From Chloracidobacterium sp. (lineage in GTDB: Bacteria; Acidobacteriota; Blastocatellia; Pyrinomonadales; Pyrinomonadaceae), in the NCBI GenBank assembly GCA_016720705.1, contig JADKKB010000007.1, positions 558,001 to 622,000 of the forward strand: a stretch of 64,000 bases of DNA, read 5' to 3'. Below are positions 23,534-31,206 of the stretch, one piece after another (positions within the stretch are counted from its first letter, which is position 1; each line of letters opens with the position of its first letter). Position numbers and translations under genes: made by a program. The notes beneath the pieces were generated by a model. That model did no database searches, was not told where the DNA came from, and saw only the letters and a program-made list of their open reading frames with translations.

Positions 23534-24604
23534 ATGAGGATTAGACATTTCGCACTATCTTTGGCGTTTTTGGCCGTTTTCTCGGCCAGCGTCATTTCAC
23601 AGAACTTTGCGTACCTGAAGATCGAGGACAGTCAAAAGACCCCAGTCGCACTTATTGCCGGGGATCGCGACGACGGTCGCCTCTATCATCTGGAACTTAA
23701 GGACCGCGACAACGGCAAGTGGATGTTCGAACCTGCGGGCGATGGATACTACTACATAATCGACGTTCGTCACGGCAAAGCCATCTCAGCGGGTGACGCG
23801 GACGACGGGAAAATTTACCATCTCGTCCCTGAGGGGCGGGATAATGCTAAGTGGAAGCTCGTAGAAAAGGGTGACAATAAGTTCCAGCTCATTGATAAGA
23901 AATGGGGCAAGGCTTTGATCGCCGGGGATGATCCGTCCGACATCAACATCTACCATCAAGTGCCGGGCCTTCGTAGCAACGCGATATGGAATCTCACGAT
24001 CATTGATGGCCTCGGCACCCGACCCGCCCCCAAAGAGTTGGTTATCAAGGAGAAATTTCTCAGTATCAAATACGACGTTAACGAGAAGGTAAAGGACAAT
24101 AACTCCCGCGGAACAACGAGTACCCTCTCCGCGAAATATACCAACAATACGAGTGTCGCCCAGTCCCAGACCCTTTCCGAGCAGGCGCAGTACACTGAGT
24201 CGGAAGCGTGGGAGAGCACTGAGGAAATTGCAACCGAGGTATGGGCCAAAGTTGAGGCAGAGGTCGGTTGGAAAGGTAGCGGTGTTAACGCCTCGGTTTC
24301 AGTTGAAACCGGTTTTAAAACTACGATCACCAATCAGAAGAAAAAGTCGAATTCAGCGACTTACCAGTCCACTGTCGGCTTTACCACCAACACTACTATT
24401 CCCCCGGGGAAGACTACGGTCTGCAGTCAGCTCGTCACACGGGAAAAGGCCAGTATCCCGTACGAGGTCACTGTGCTTCGCACCTTTGGTGACGGATCGA
24501 CGCTGACCAAAACGGTGCTGGGGACGTGGAATGGCACGACCTTCTCTCGAAGCGAGGTCACCTGTACCGAAAGTGGGGCCGGCGGGAAGGATAAAGACGA
24601 TTAA
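23534..24604 (+). CDS. secreted beta-trefoil + aerolysin-like pore-forming protein (putative)
   Basis: This 356-residue protein has a signal peptide (hydrophobic to about residue 22, then SQN). Residues 30-155 contain three similar units of about 44 residues (ALIAGDRDDGRLYHLELK, AISAGDADDGKIYHLVPE, ALIAGDDPSDINIYHQVP, each ending in a W), which suggests a beta-trefoil lectin-like fold. Residues 165-345 are Ser/Thr-rich beta strands with alternating polarity, an amphipathic segment around SVSVETGFKTTIT, and TTNTTIPPGKTTVC, as in aerolysin/ETX-MTX2 toxins. The lectin-plus-pore architecture would bind sugars and perforate membranes. It sits alone with its own promoter and terminator between tRNA-Asp repeats. 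The assignment is by pattern and is not proven. Confidence 0.6.
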   Translation: MRIRHFALSLAFLAVFSASVISQNFAYLKIEDSQKTPVALIAGDRDDGRLYHLELKDRDNGKWMFEPAGDGYYYIIDVRHGKAISAGDADDGKIYHLVPEGRDNAKWKLVEKGDNKFQLIDKKWGKALIAGDDPSDINIYHQVPGLRSNAIWNLTIIDGLGTRPAPKELVIKEKFLSIKYDVNEKVKDNNSRGTTSTLSAKYTNNTSVAQSQTLSEQAQYTESEAWESTEEIATEVWAKVEAEVGWKGSGVNASVSVETGFKTTITNQKKKSNSATYQSTVGFTTNTTIPPGKTTVCSQLVTREKASIPYEVTVLRTFGDGSTLTKTVLGTWNGTTFSRSEVTCTESGAGGKDKDD

Positions 24605-24640
24605 CCAAAGCGCGCCGACCGTCGTCAAGGCCGAACAAAC

Positions 24641-24674
24641 AAAAAGAGCTGAGGAAACTCAGCTCTTTTTGTTT
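24641..24674. terminator. bidirectional intrinsic terminator
   Basis: AAAAAGAGCTGAG and CTCAGCTCTTTTT pair around a GAAA tetraloop, with T runs on both strands. It ends the toxin-like gene on the plus strand and the tRNA-Val/tRNA-Asp transcript on the minus strand. Confidence 0.9.
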
Positions 24675-24688
24675 ATCTATGTTAAGTA

Positions 24689-24771
<83 letters not shown>

Positions 24772-24781
24772 GTTGAATGAT

Positions 24782-24857
24782 TGGTGGGCACGAAGGGACT
24801 CGAACCCCTAACTTCCTCCTTGTAAGGGAGGCTGTCTACCAATTGACGTACATGCCC
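24782..24857 (-). tRNA. tRNA-Val (TAC)
   Basis: The 76-base cloverleaf on the minus strand has acceptor GGGCATG/CGTGCCC, anticodon stem CCTCC/GGAGG with loop CTTACAA (anticodon TAC), T arm AGGGGTTCGAGTCCCT, discriminator A and an encoded CCA. It is transcribed ahead of tRNA-Asp. Confidence 0.95.
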
Positions 24858-24879
24858 GCGAAACTTATCAAAACTTGTT

Positions 24880-24908
24880 AATGCACGTGTGCCCAACTAT
24901 TTTGTCAA
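24880..24908 (-). promoter_or_regulatory. possible tRNA-Val/Asp promoter
   Basis: A perfect TTGACA (-35) occurs on the minus strand at 24908-24903. The -10 region at about 24885-24878 is poor (TGCATTAA). The distance to the tRNA-Val 5' end (24857) is right. An 8-bp inverted repeat (GCTCAATT/AATTGAGC) lies just upstream at 24918-24938. Confidence 0.35.
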
Positions 24909-25140
24909 AAGATCAAAGCTCAATTTCAGCAATTGAGCGAACCGTTATATTACGAAAGCACGTTGATAGTGTCAAGTTAGCTTCTTGCATCGAAAGCGCC
25001 GAGCATCTATGCAGCGTAGTAACCCGTCGTTGATCGATATTTGAATTGGCAAATCCAACGGTTTGGATATATCTTTTTGTTGGAACTTTTGCGATTTCGC
25101 ACTCGTAACCATTCATTGACAGAGCTGAGTTTCGTGCTTT

Positions 25141-25776
25141 GTGGCGGATGGTGAATGCGATCGTTCTCGGGAGATCAAAGCGTTGGAAGCATTAAAGGCT
25201 GCGGCCGAAATTAATGGTGCGGAACTCGTAAGGCGTGCACGCTCCGGTGACGGAACGGCCTGGGAGGAGGTTGTCACCGCGTATACGCGGCGGATATTTA
25301 ATCTCGCGTACCGGTTTACTTCGAGCCCTGACGCTGCCGAGGATCTGACGCAAGAGGTCTTTATACGCATCTATCGGACCCTGGATCAATACGATGCGAA
25401 GCAGGGCGACCTCTCTAATTGGCTGATGCGGCTTGCTCGCAATTTGATAATCGACGATTACCGCCACCGGCAGCGTAATCCTCAAAACTCGATGGCGGAC
25501 GCGGTGGACGACCACACATACCACCTTCGAGCGGTAGGAACCTCGGCTCAGAAAGAGATCGAGCGTAAGGAACTGGCCGGACAGGTGCAGGAGGGCATCG
25601 ACAAACTCCCCGAGGATCTTCGGACGTGCGTCATACTCCGCGACATCGAAGAACTCAGTTATCAGGAGATAGTCGATGTTTTGAAAATACCGGAAGGAAC
25701 GGTCAAGTCCAGAATTAACCGCGGACGGATCGAACTGGCCAAGATATTGAGACGGATGAGGGTTGTTACAATTTAG
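25141..25776 (+). CDS. ECF-type RNA polymerase sigma factor
   Basis: The 211-residue protein starts at a GTG. Region 2 is visible as FNLAYRFTSSPDAAEDLTQEVFIRIYRTLDQY and SNWLMRLARNLIIDDYRHRQ. Region 4 is KLPEDLRTCVILRDIEELSYQEIVDVLKIPEGTVKSRINRGR, a clear helix-turn-helix. An RpoE-like role is expected. The next gene, 80 bases downstream, encodes a double zinc-finger membrane anti-sigma-like protein, so the pair probably form a sigma/anti-sigma module. Confidence 0.93.
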   Translation: MADGECDRSREIKALEALKAAAEINGAELVRRARSGDGTAWEEVVTAYTRRIFNLAYRFTSSPDAAEDLTQEVFIRIYRTLDQYDAKQGDLSNWLMRLARNLIIDDYRHRQRNPQNSMADAVDDHTYHLRAVGTSAQKEIERKELAGQVQEGIDKLPEDLRTCVILRDIEELSYQEIVDVLKIPEGTVKSRINRGRIELAKILRRMRVVTI

Positions 25777-25855
25777 GTATTTAGATTATGAGCAAAAGGC
25801 AGGCCGAACAACGTCATATGAACAAGGAATAGAGATCACCGAGGGGTTTTAGTTT

Positions 25856-26644
25856 ATGAATATCGAGAAGCAAAATACGGTCAATTGCTCGCAGTTTGAG
25901 GAGTTTTTGACAGATTACCTGGACAAGGCGCTTGACGCTACGCTCCAGCGATCGGTCGCCGAACACGCTCTCGCGTGCCCGCTTTGCCATTCGCTACTCA
26001 ATGACGTCCGCGAATCGCTCGACGTGTGTCACGCCATCACTGCCCCCAAAATGTCTATGACCCGGCTTGAGGCTCGCGTACTTTCGATGACGATGCCGGA
26101 AACGGCTATGGCGTGCGACGACTTTGAAGGATATCTAACCGACTATCTCGACGGATTTTTACCTGCGGCCGTTTTCCACCGATGGGAAAGGCACGCGACC
26201 CTCTGTAATTCGTGTGAGGATCTGCCCGGAATGGTGGTGCGATCTATTGCCGCACTCTATACATACAAATCAGACGAATTAGCAGTTCCGGCGGGCCTCC
26301 ACGCACGCATTTTGCGATCGACTATCGGTACGGCACAAGCGGCAGAGGTCAAAGCGGCTTGGGGATCACAACTGGTCGAGTGGGTACGCGGCTTTAGCTT
26401 TCCGCTCCCGATCCCGCAATTTGCATCGGTCGCGATGATCCTGCTTTTTGCATTTGTGTTCTTTAGCCAGTCCGTGTCGGCCGACGGTACGTTCACGAGC
26501 GTCTACCAGAAGAGCGTCGAACTCGCCGAGGAAACGTACAAGCAAAGCTCCGACGCCTGGAAAGGCGGCAAAGACGCGGGCATTATGACAAAACCGGAAC
26601 CGGTGACCGGCACAACGTATGTCGACAATGAGGAAAAGAAATAA
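25856..26644 (+). CDS. anti-sigma-like membrane protein with two ZAS zinc fingers
   Basis: This 262-residue protein starts behind GAGGGG. It has two ZAS-type zinc-finger copies, at about residues 9-50 (NCSQFEEFLTDYLDKAL, HALACPLC) and 82-123 (ACDDFEGYLTDYLDGFL, HATLCNSC). One transmembrane helix follows at about residues 188-207, then a short Lys/Ser-rich tail. Anti-sigma factors usually have one ZAS domain; the repeated one is unusual. Its stop overlaps the ATG of the next gene by one base, so the operon continues. Its likely partner is the sigma factor encoded upstream. Confidence 0.8.
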   Translation: MNIEKQNTVNCSQFEEFLTDYLDKALDATLQRSVAEHALACPLCHSLLNDVRESLDVCHAITAPKMSMTRLEARVLSMTMPETAMACDDFEGYLTDYLDGFLPAAVFHRWERHATLCNSCEDLPGMVVRSIAALYTYKSDELAVPAGLHARILRSTIGTAQAAEVKAAWGSQLVEWVRGFSFPLPIPQFASVAMILLFAFVFFSQSVSADGTFTSVYQKSVELAEETYKQSSDAWKGGKDAGIMTKPEPVTGTTYVDNEEKK

Positions 26645-27405
26645 TGAATTGTGCCTATCACACACAAAACGGAGCGGTCGTTAATTGCAACGGGTGCGGC
26701 AAACCGCTTTGCTCCGCGTGTGATCATCGCATAAAGGGGTTTCCCTTTTGCCAGGACTGCATCGTAATGGGTGTCGACCTGCTCAGGCAGCACAATCAGT
26801 CAAACCACGCTCCATTTGTCAAAAAGCGGACTTCGCCGGTCGCGGCAACGCTTTTGTCAGCTATTTGCCCGGGCCTTGGGGCGGCGTACAATGGCCAATC
26901 GACCAAGGCTTTGGTTTATTTTGCGGTATTTGTCGGATTATTCCAGATGGCTATTCTGACCAGTGCCCCGCTCTTCGTTTTCGGCTTTATGGGAATGTGG
27001 CTGTTTGCCGCACTAGACTCGTGGCGGACGGCGCAAATGATCAGATCGGGTGTGACGCCCGATAATGCCGAAGATATTTTGGTGCGTCGATTTTCCGGCA
27101 ATCCAAAGCTCTGGGGCATCGTCCTGACCATCTTGGGTGTGGCATTCGTATTTCAGCGATTTTTTAACCTAGGCTTTTTGATGCGCGGCATCTTGCCTCT
27201 GCTCTTGATAGGCCTCGGGTTTTATATCCTACGGGATGTTATATTTAAGCCTAAGGCGGATGACATCAGGTTCACGGGCCCGCAGACGTCAGGAGGGACA
27301 ACGAGCTTTGCCCTGAGTCCGCCGGATTTCAGCCCTCAGGCAGAGTATGACCGTGATTCCGACTTTGGCACACGTTCGCGTTTTGGCAGCTGGCAGGATC
27401 GCTAG
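26644..27405 (+). CDS. B-box-type zinc finger, polytopic membrane protein
   Basis: The 253 residues begin with a small zinc-finger domain (CAYHTQNGAVVNCNGCGKPLC then CDHR and FCQDC) similar to B-box zinc fingers found on bacterial membrane proteins. Two groups of hydrophobic helices follow (about residues 65-130 and 155-195) with a LSAICPGLGAAYNGQ motif, as in TM2/DUF5683-like proteins. The C-terminus is polar. The gene is coupled to the anti-sigma gene by a one-base overlap. Function is unknown, perhaps membrane stress sensing. Confidence 0.72.
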   Translation: MNCAYHTQNGAVVNCNGCGKPLCSACDHRIKGFPFCQDCIVMGVDLLRQHNQSNHAPFVKKRTSPVAATLLSAICPGLGAAYNGQSTKALVYFAVFVGLFQMAILTSAPLFVFGFMGMWLFAALDSWRTAQMIRSGVTPDNAEDILVRRFSGNPKLWGIVLTILGVAFVFQRFFNLGFLMRGILPLLLIGLGFYILRDVIFKPKADDIRFTGPQTSGGTTSFALSPPDFSPQAEYDRDSDFGTRSRFGSWQDR

Positions 27406-27441
27406 TACTTTAATTTTCGGTCGTAAGGAGTAGTAAATAAT

Positions 27442-27645
27442 ATGCCGGTTTGGATGAAAGCAGCTTCGGTCGGTGGGAGTATATTGGTCGTGATCGCCCT
27501 TGTGATCGCCTTGCTCAAGGCACTGATCGGATTCGTCGGATTTATCTCTTTGGCGATCAAGATCGTGATCGTTCTCGTCTTTATTGCCGTCATCGGCGGC
27601 GTCGGATTCCTGGCGTTCAAGGCCTGGAGCGACAAGCGGCAGTAG
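27442..27645 (+). CDS. small membrane protein, 67 residues
   Basis: It starts at 27442 behind GTAAGGAG. Nearly all of the 67 residues are hydrophobic, forming two transmembrane helices (about 10-30 and 35-58) with a basic end (KAWSDKRQ). It follows the B-box protein gene by 36 bases and is followed by a terminator, so it is the last gene of the sigma operon. No family was recognised. Confidence 0.75.
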   Translation: MPVWMKAASVGGSILVVIALVIALLKALIGFVGFISLAIKIVIVLVFIAVIGGVGFLAFKAWSDKRQ

Positions 27646-27698
27646 CCGTAAGTCGCGAGATTATAATCCTTTCACGACATTTGGCTCCGTCCGGAGCA

Positions 27699-27728
27699 CG
27701 CCGCCAAGCTTGCTATTGGCGGCGTTTT
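27699..27728 (+). terminator. intrinsic terminator of the sigma/anti-sigma operon
   Basis: A perfect 9-bp stem (CGCCGCCAA / TTGGCGGCG) with an 8-base loop is followed by four T, 54 bases after the small membrane protein gene. Confidence 0.8.
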
Positions 27729-27928
27729 ATGTTCTCATAGCAATTCCAATTATAATTGTTGGAAACGTTATTGTTCTCATTCCCACAATAGCGAGAGTTT
27801 ACTTCCCTGATTTTTTAACTCTTGTTTTTAGGTTTCGCGTTAGTCGCTCGCGGCTGAACCTGCGTGATTCCGCGTATCGAAATACTAGGTTTTCGGTGCG
27901 AGATCATCATAAGGAGCTTTAAGGCACG

Positions 27929-28735
27929 ATGCAGAAAAACGACAAGTACTATACTTTTCTTTTATCACAAAATAAGAAAGACCGCATTTATATTCGTAAA
28001 GTTGAGATTTCAAAGCAGTTATTACATTTTGGATCAGTTGGAATATTTCTTTTTATCGGACTATCGGTTCTCGGATTAGGCGTCACAGGCATTGTTCGCA
28101 ACTCGGTGTTGGCAAAGTCACTTGACAAGGTGCCCGTCGCAGCACAAATGACGGACATCAAACAGACCACCCCCGACGACAAAAACATCGACTATTCCCG
28201 CCCTTCACAATACGACAATTTAGCTTTGAACAGTGGCGGCCCCGAGCAGGCTGAAAACGGTGATCCCGAAGATGCCGCGATCGAAACCCAACTCCGCGAC
28301 ATCACATCAAAGATCAATGCCGCTTATTTGCCGACAATGTGGGCACATCTGGGCAAGATCAACAATGAGTTCGGGTTTAGGCGGAATCCCTTCGGTGGAC
28401 GCTCATATGAGTTTCACGCCGGAATGGATATCGATGGCGAACGCGGCGATCTAGTCGTAGCACCGGCAAACGGCACGGTGATCAAGGCGTCCTGGTCCGG
28501 CGGTTATGGCAATATGATCGAGATCGAACACGCTCCCGGTCTTTCGACCCGCTACGGCCATTTGTCAAAGCTTGAGGTCAATGAGGGTGACACGGTCACA
28601 CGCGGCCAACTTATTGCTCTAGTCGGGTCGACCGGTCGCTCGACCGGTCCGCATCTGCACTACGAACTGCGGCTTAACGACAAACCGATCAACCCGAGGC
28701 ACTTTTTGCCTCAGGAACCGACCGAGATAAAATAG
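27929..28735 (+). CDS. M23 family metallopeptidase, membrane-anchored
   Basis: The 268-residue protein has one N-terminal transmembrane segment (about residues 37-58) and a periplasmic linker. A LytM domain (about residues 145-262) shows the zinc ligands FHAGMDIDG (His, Asp) and STGRSTGPHLHYELR (His), plus TRYGHLSKL. LytM domains cut peptidoglycan cross-links (or activate amidases). It has its own transcription unit between two terminators. Its basic N-terminus (HFGSVG preceded by KKDRIYIRKVEIS) resembles the cytoplasmic tail seen in many M23 proteins. Confidence 0.93.
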   Translation: MQKNDKYYTFLLSQNKKDRIYIRKVEISKQLLHFGSVGIFLFIGLSVLGLGVTGIVRNSVLAKSLDKVPVAAQMTDIKQTTPDDKNIDYSRPSQYDNLALNSGGPEQAENGDPEDAAIETQLRDITSKINAAYLPTMWAHLGKINNEFGFRRNPFGGRSYEFHAGMDIDGERGDLVVAPANGTVIKASWSGGYGNMIEIEHAPGLSTRYGHLSKLEVNEGDTVTRGQLIALVGSTGRSTGPHLHYELRLNDKPINPRHFLPQEPTEIK

Positions 28736-28769
28736 CTCGGTGCATAGTCAGAGCATTTTTGTATTATTG

Positions 28770-28800
28770 AAGCGGATCGTTTGAAGCGTTCCGCTTTTTT
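28770..28800 (+). terminator. intrinsic terminator after M23 peptidase
   Basis: A 7-bp stem (AAGCGGA / TCCGCTT) with a 13-base loop is followed by a run of T, 35 bases past the stop. Confidence 0.75.
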
Positions 28801-28805
28801 ATTGG

Positions 28806-28835
28806 TTGGCGTTCGATTTCAAAAGCCGATATAAT
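28806..28835 (+). promoter_or_regulatory. sigma-70-type promoter of the S46 peptidase gene
   Basis: TTGGCG, an 18-base spacer and a perfect TATAAT at 28830-28835 lie 53 bases upstream of the ATG at 28888, right after the preceding terminator. Confidence 0.5.
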
Positions 28836-28887
28836 CGTTCGATCAGTTCATATTTATCACAAATCTCAAGGATCGGTATTTAACAAA

Positions 28888-31035
28888 ATGAAAAGAAACA
28901 GATTGATTACATCGTTACTAGCAATAGCGATCGTGTTTTCGACGATGTCGACGGCATTTGCATTTGATGAGGGTATGTTTATGCCGGATCAGATCGCAAC
29001 ACTGCCGCTCAAAAAGCTTGGTCTTAAGATCAAGCCGACGGATATTTACAATCCTGCCGGCGGCGGGCTTACAGACGCGGTGATCCGACTGAGCATCGGC
29101 TGTAGTGCTGAGTTCGTTTCCCCTCAAGGCCTTATTCTCACTAATCATCATTGCGGATTTGATGCCTTAGTATCGGCTTCGACACCGGAAAAAGATCTCG
29201 TTGAGACGGGATTTAGGACCGATGGACGGTCCGGTGAGATCCCGGCCAAGGGCTATTCGATATTCGTCACGCAGCGCAGCGAGGATGTGACCGCAAAGGT
29301 AAAGGCAGGTACCGACGGACTTAGCGGCGATGCACTCGCCACAGCCACCAAGAAGAACCTCGATGCTCTTCAAGTGGCTGAACAGGCTAAGGCACCGGCC
29401 GGCTCGATCGTTCGCATCCAGATGTTGAACAGCGGCTATTTTTACTATCTGATCCAGACCCAGCAGGTCAAGGATGTTCGTGTCGTATACGCTCCGCCCC
29501 GCAATATCGGTATTTTTGGCGGCGATCCGGACAACTTTGAATGGACCCGACATACCGGTGACTTCACATTTCTTCGAGCCTATACGGCACCGGACGGTTC
29601 GTCGGCCGAATATTCGGCTAACAACGTGCCGATGAAAACGAAGAAGTTTCTTGCACTGAGCATTGGCGGACTAAAGGACAACGACTTTGTTTTCGTGCTC
29701 GGCTACCCGGGATCAACTACACGTTACCGCGAGAGCCAGTCGATCGAGTATGCTCGTGATGCTAACTTCCCTTTTCTCGAAAAATGGCTCAACGCACTTA
29801 GCACATCGCTACGCCAGATCGGAGCCACTGACGAAGAGAAGCGGATCGCTTTTCAATCCGACATCGCTAGCTTTGATAACTCGCGAAAGGCTTTCGGTGG
29901 CGGCTACTTGCGATTGCGTAAATCTGGTGTCGTTCAGGCACGTCAGGCAGAAGAGGCTCGGCTCGCGACTTGGATCGCGGCAAATCCGGATCGGCAGAAA
30001 AAATACGGCTCGGTCTTAGCTGACATCAAGGCCCTTTCAGCCGACTCAAATGCCGCGATGATGCGTGATGCAATTATGAGGCGCTTCCCCGATCCAAATT
30101 CAATGAACGTCTTCGTTCAGATCGTGTCGGCTGCCGCGACCGTAAAGGCGGGCCGCAAGCTCACCGCCGAGCAGAAGACCGTAAAATTGGCTGAGATCAA
30201 TGAAGCACTGAAGGATCGCGAACCGGCACACGAACGCGAGATGCTCAAGTTCTTTTTCAAGTCGTTCGACGGACTGCCAACCGGTCAGAGATTTGCCGCC
30301 GCAGATACGCAGTTTGGCAATAAGACCGGAAAAGCCCGACGCGAGGCCGAAGCTGCATTTGCCGCCGAAATCGCCGACAGCAGTTATGATGCCAATATGA
30401 TCCTCGGCCTTTACTCATTGACGTGGAGCGAGTTGCAGGCTCAGCATCCTTTCGCTACTGGAGTTGTGGACGAGCGAACGGCACTTGCCGCCCGTTCTGC
30501 CAAATTCGCCGCTAGTATTGATCCGCTTCGCTTGGAATATATGCAAGCGATGATCGAGATGAAAGGAATGACGGCCTATCCGGATGCTAATTCGACGCTT
30601 CGCTTCTCGTATGGCAACGTCAAGGGTTATGCCTCACGCGAGGCAGAATATCGTTCGCCGTTTACTACGATGAAGGGAATGTTTGAGAAGGAGACCGGCG
30701 AAAACCCGTTCGACGTTCCGCAGAAACTGAAGGACCTCAACGCAGCCAAGGATTTCGGCCGTTGGGGCAGCGGCGATACGGTTGCCGTGAATTTCATTTC
30801 GACCACTGATATCATCGGCGGAAACAGCGGCAGCCCGATCCTCAATGGTAACGGCGAACAAGTCGGCATTTGCTTCGACGGAAACTTCGAAGGCCTTGGC
30901 AATGATTTCTACTACGATCCGGCGGTCAACCGCACGATCTCGGTGGACATCCGCTACGTCCTGTTCGTTGTCGAAAAATTTGGCGGAGCCGGATGGATGC
31001 TGGATGAAATGAACATCGTCGGAGGCAAGAAATAA
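28888..31035 (+). CDS. S46 family dipeptidyl-peptidase (DPP7/DPP11-like)
   Basis: The 715-residue protein has a signal peptide ending near FAFDEGMF. The chymotrypsin-like catalytic residues are visible: His in LTNHHCGFDA (about residue 90) and Ser in GGNSGSP (about residue 647). Family stretches include PPRNIGIFGGDPDNFEWTRHTGDF and ISVDIRYVLFVVEKFGGAGW. S46 enzymes release dipeptides from peptide N-termini in the periplasm of non-fermenting, peptide-eating bacteria. Length and layout fit the DPP7/DPP11 group; which preference (hydrophobic or acidic P1) applies cannot be read safely. It has its own promoter and terminator. Confidence 0.94.
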   Translation: MKRNRLITSLLAIAIVFSTMSTAFAFDEGMFMPDQIATLPLKKLGLKIKPTDIYNPAGGGLTDAVIRLSIGCSAEFVSPQGLILTNHHCGFDALVSASTPEKDLVETGFRTDGRSGEIPAKGYSIFVTQRSEDVTAKVKAGTDGLSGDALATATKKNLDALQVAEQAKAPAGSIVRIQMLNSGYFYYLIQTQQVKDVRVVYAPPRNIGIFGGDPDNFEWTRHTGDFTFLRAYTAPDGSSAEYSANNVPMKTKKFLALSIGGLKDNDFVFVLGYPGSTTRYRESQSIEYARDANFPFLEKWLNALSTSLRQIGATDEEKRIAFQSDIASFDNSRKAFGGGYLRLRKSGVVQARQAEEARLATWIAANPDRQKKYGSVLADIKALSADSNAAMMRDAIMRRFPDPNSMNVFVQIVSAAATVKAGRKLTAEQKTVKLAEINEALKDREPAHEREMLKFFFKSFDGLPTGQRFAAADTQFGNKTGKARREAEAAFAAEIADSSYDANMILGLYSLTWSELQAQHPFATGVVDERTALAARSAKFAASIDPLRLEYMQAMIEMKGMTAYPDANSTLRFSYGNVKGYASREAEYRSPFTTMKGMFEKETGENPFDVPQKLKDLNAAKDFGRWGSGDTVAVNFISTTDIIGGNSGSPILNGNGEQVGICFDGNFEGLGNDFYYDPAVNRTISVDIRYVLFVVEKFGGAGWMLDEMNIVGGKK

Positions 31036-31067
31036 GCAAGTCTTAGTTCAGACCCTGCTTACTCTAC

Positions 31068-31109
31068 ATCGGTGTAATTCTCAACAAATGAGAATTGCAC
31101 CGATTTTTT
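31068..31109 (+). terminator. intrinsic terminator after S46 peptidase
   Basis: A long stem of about 16 bp with one wobble (ATCGGTGTAATTCTCA / TGAGAATTGCACCGAT) and a 5-base loop is followed by T6. Confidence 0.9.
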
Positions 31110-31206
31110 GTGCTTGACGATAAATCTAGGTTGGTAAGTCATTATCCGTATGTGAAGTTAGACAGCACTTGTTAGCCTTCACCGACGTTTTGTGATATTT
31201 CGTGAA

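Noticed and set aside
24918..24938. Inverted repeat GCTCAATT/AATTGAGC as a terminator
   Set aside because: There is no T run after the stem on either strand and it lies upstream of the tRNA promoter region. It is more likely chance or a binding site.
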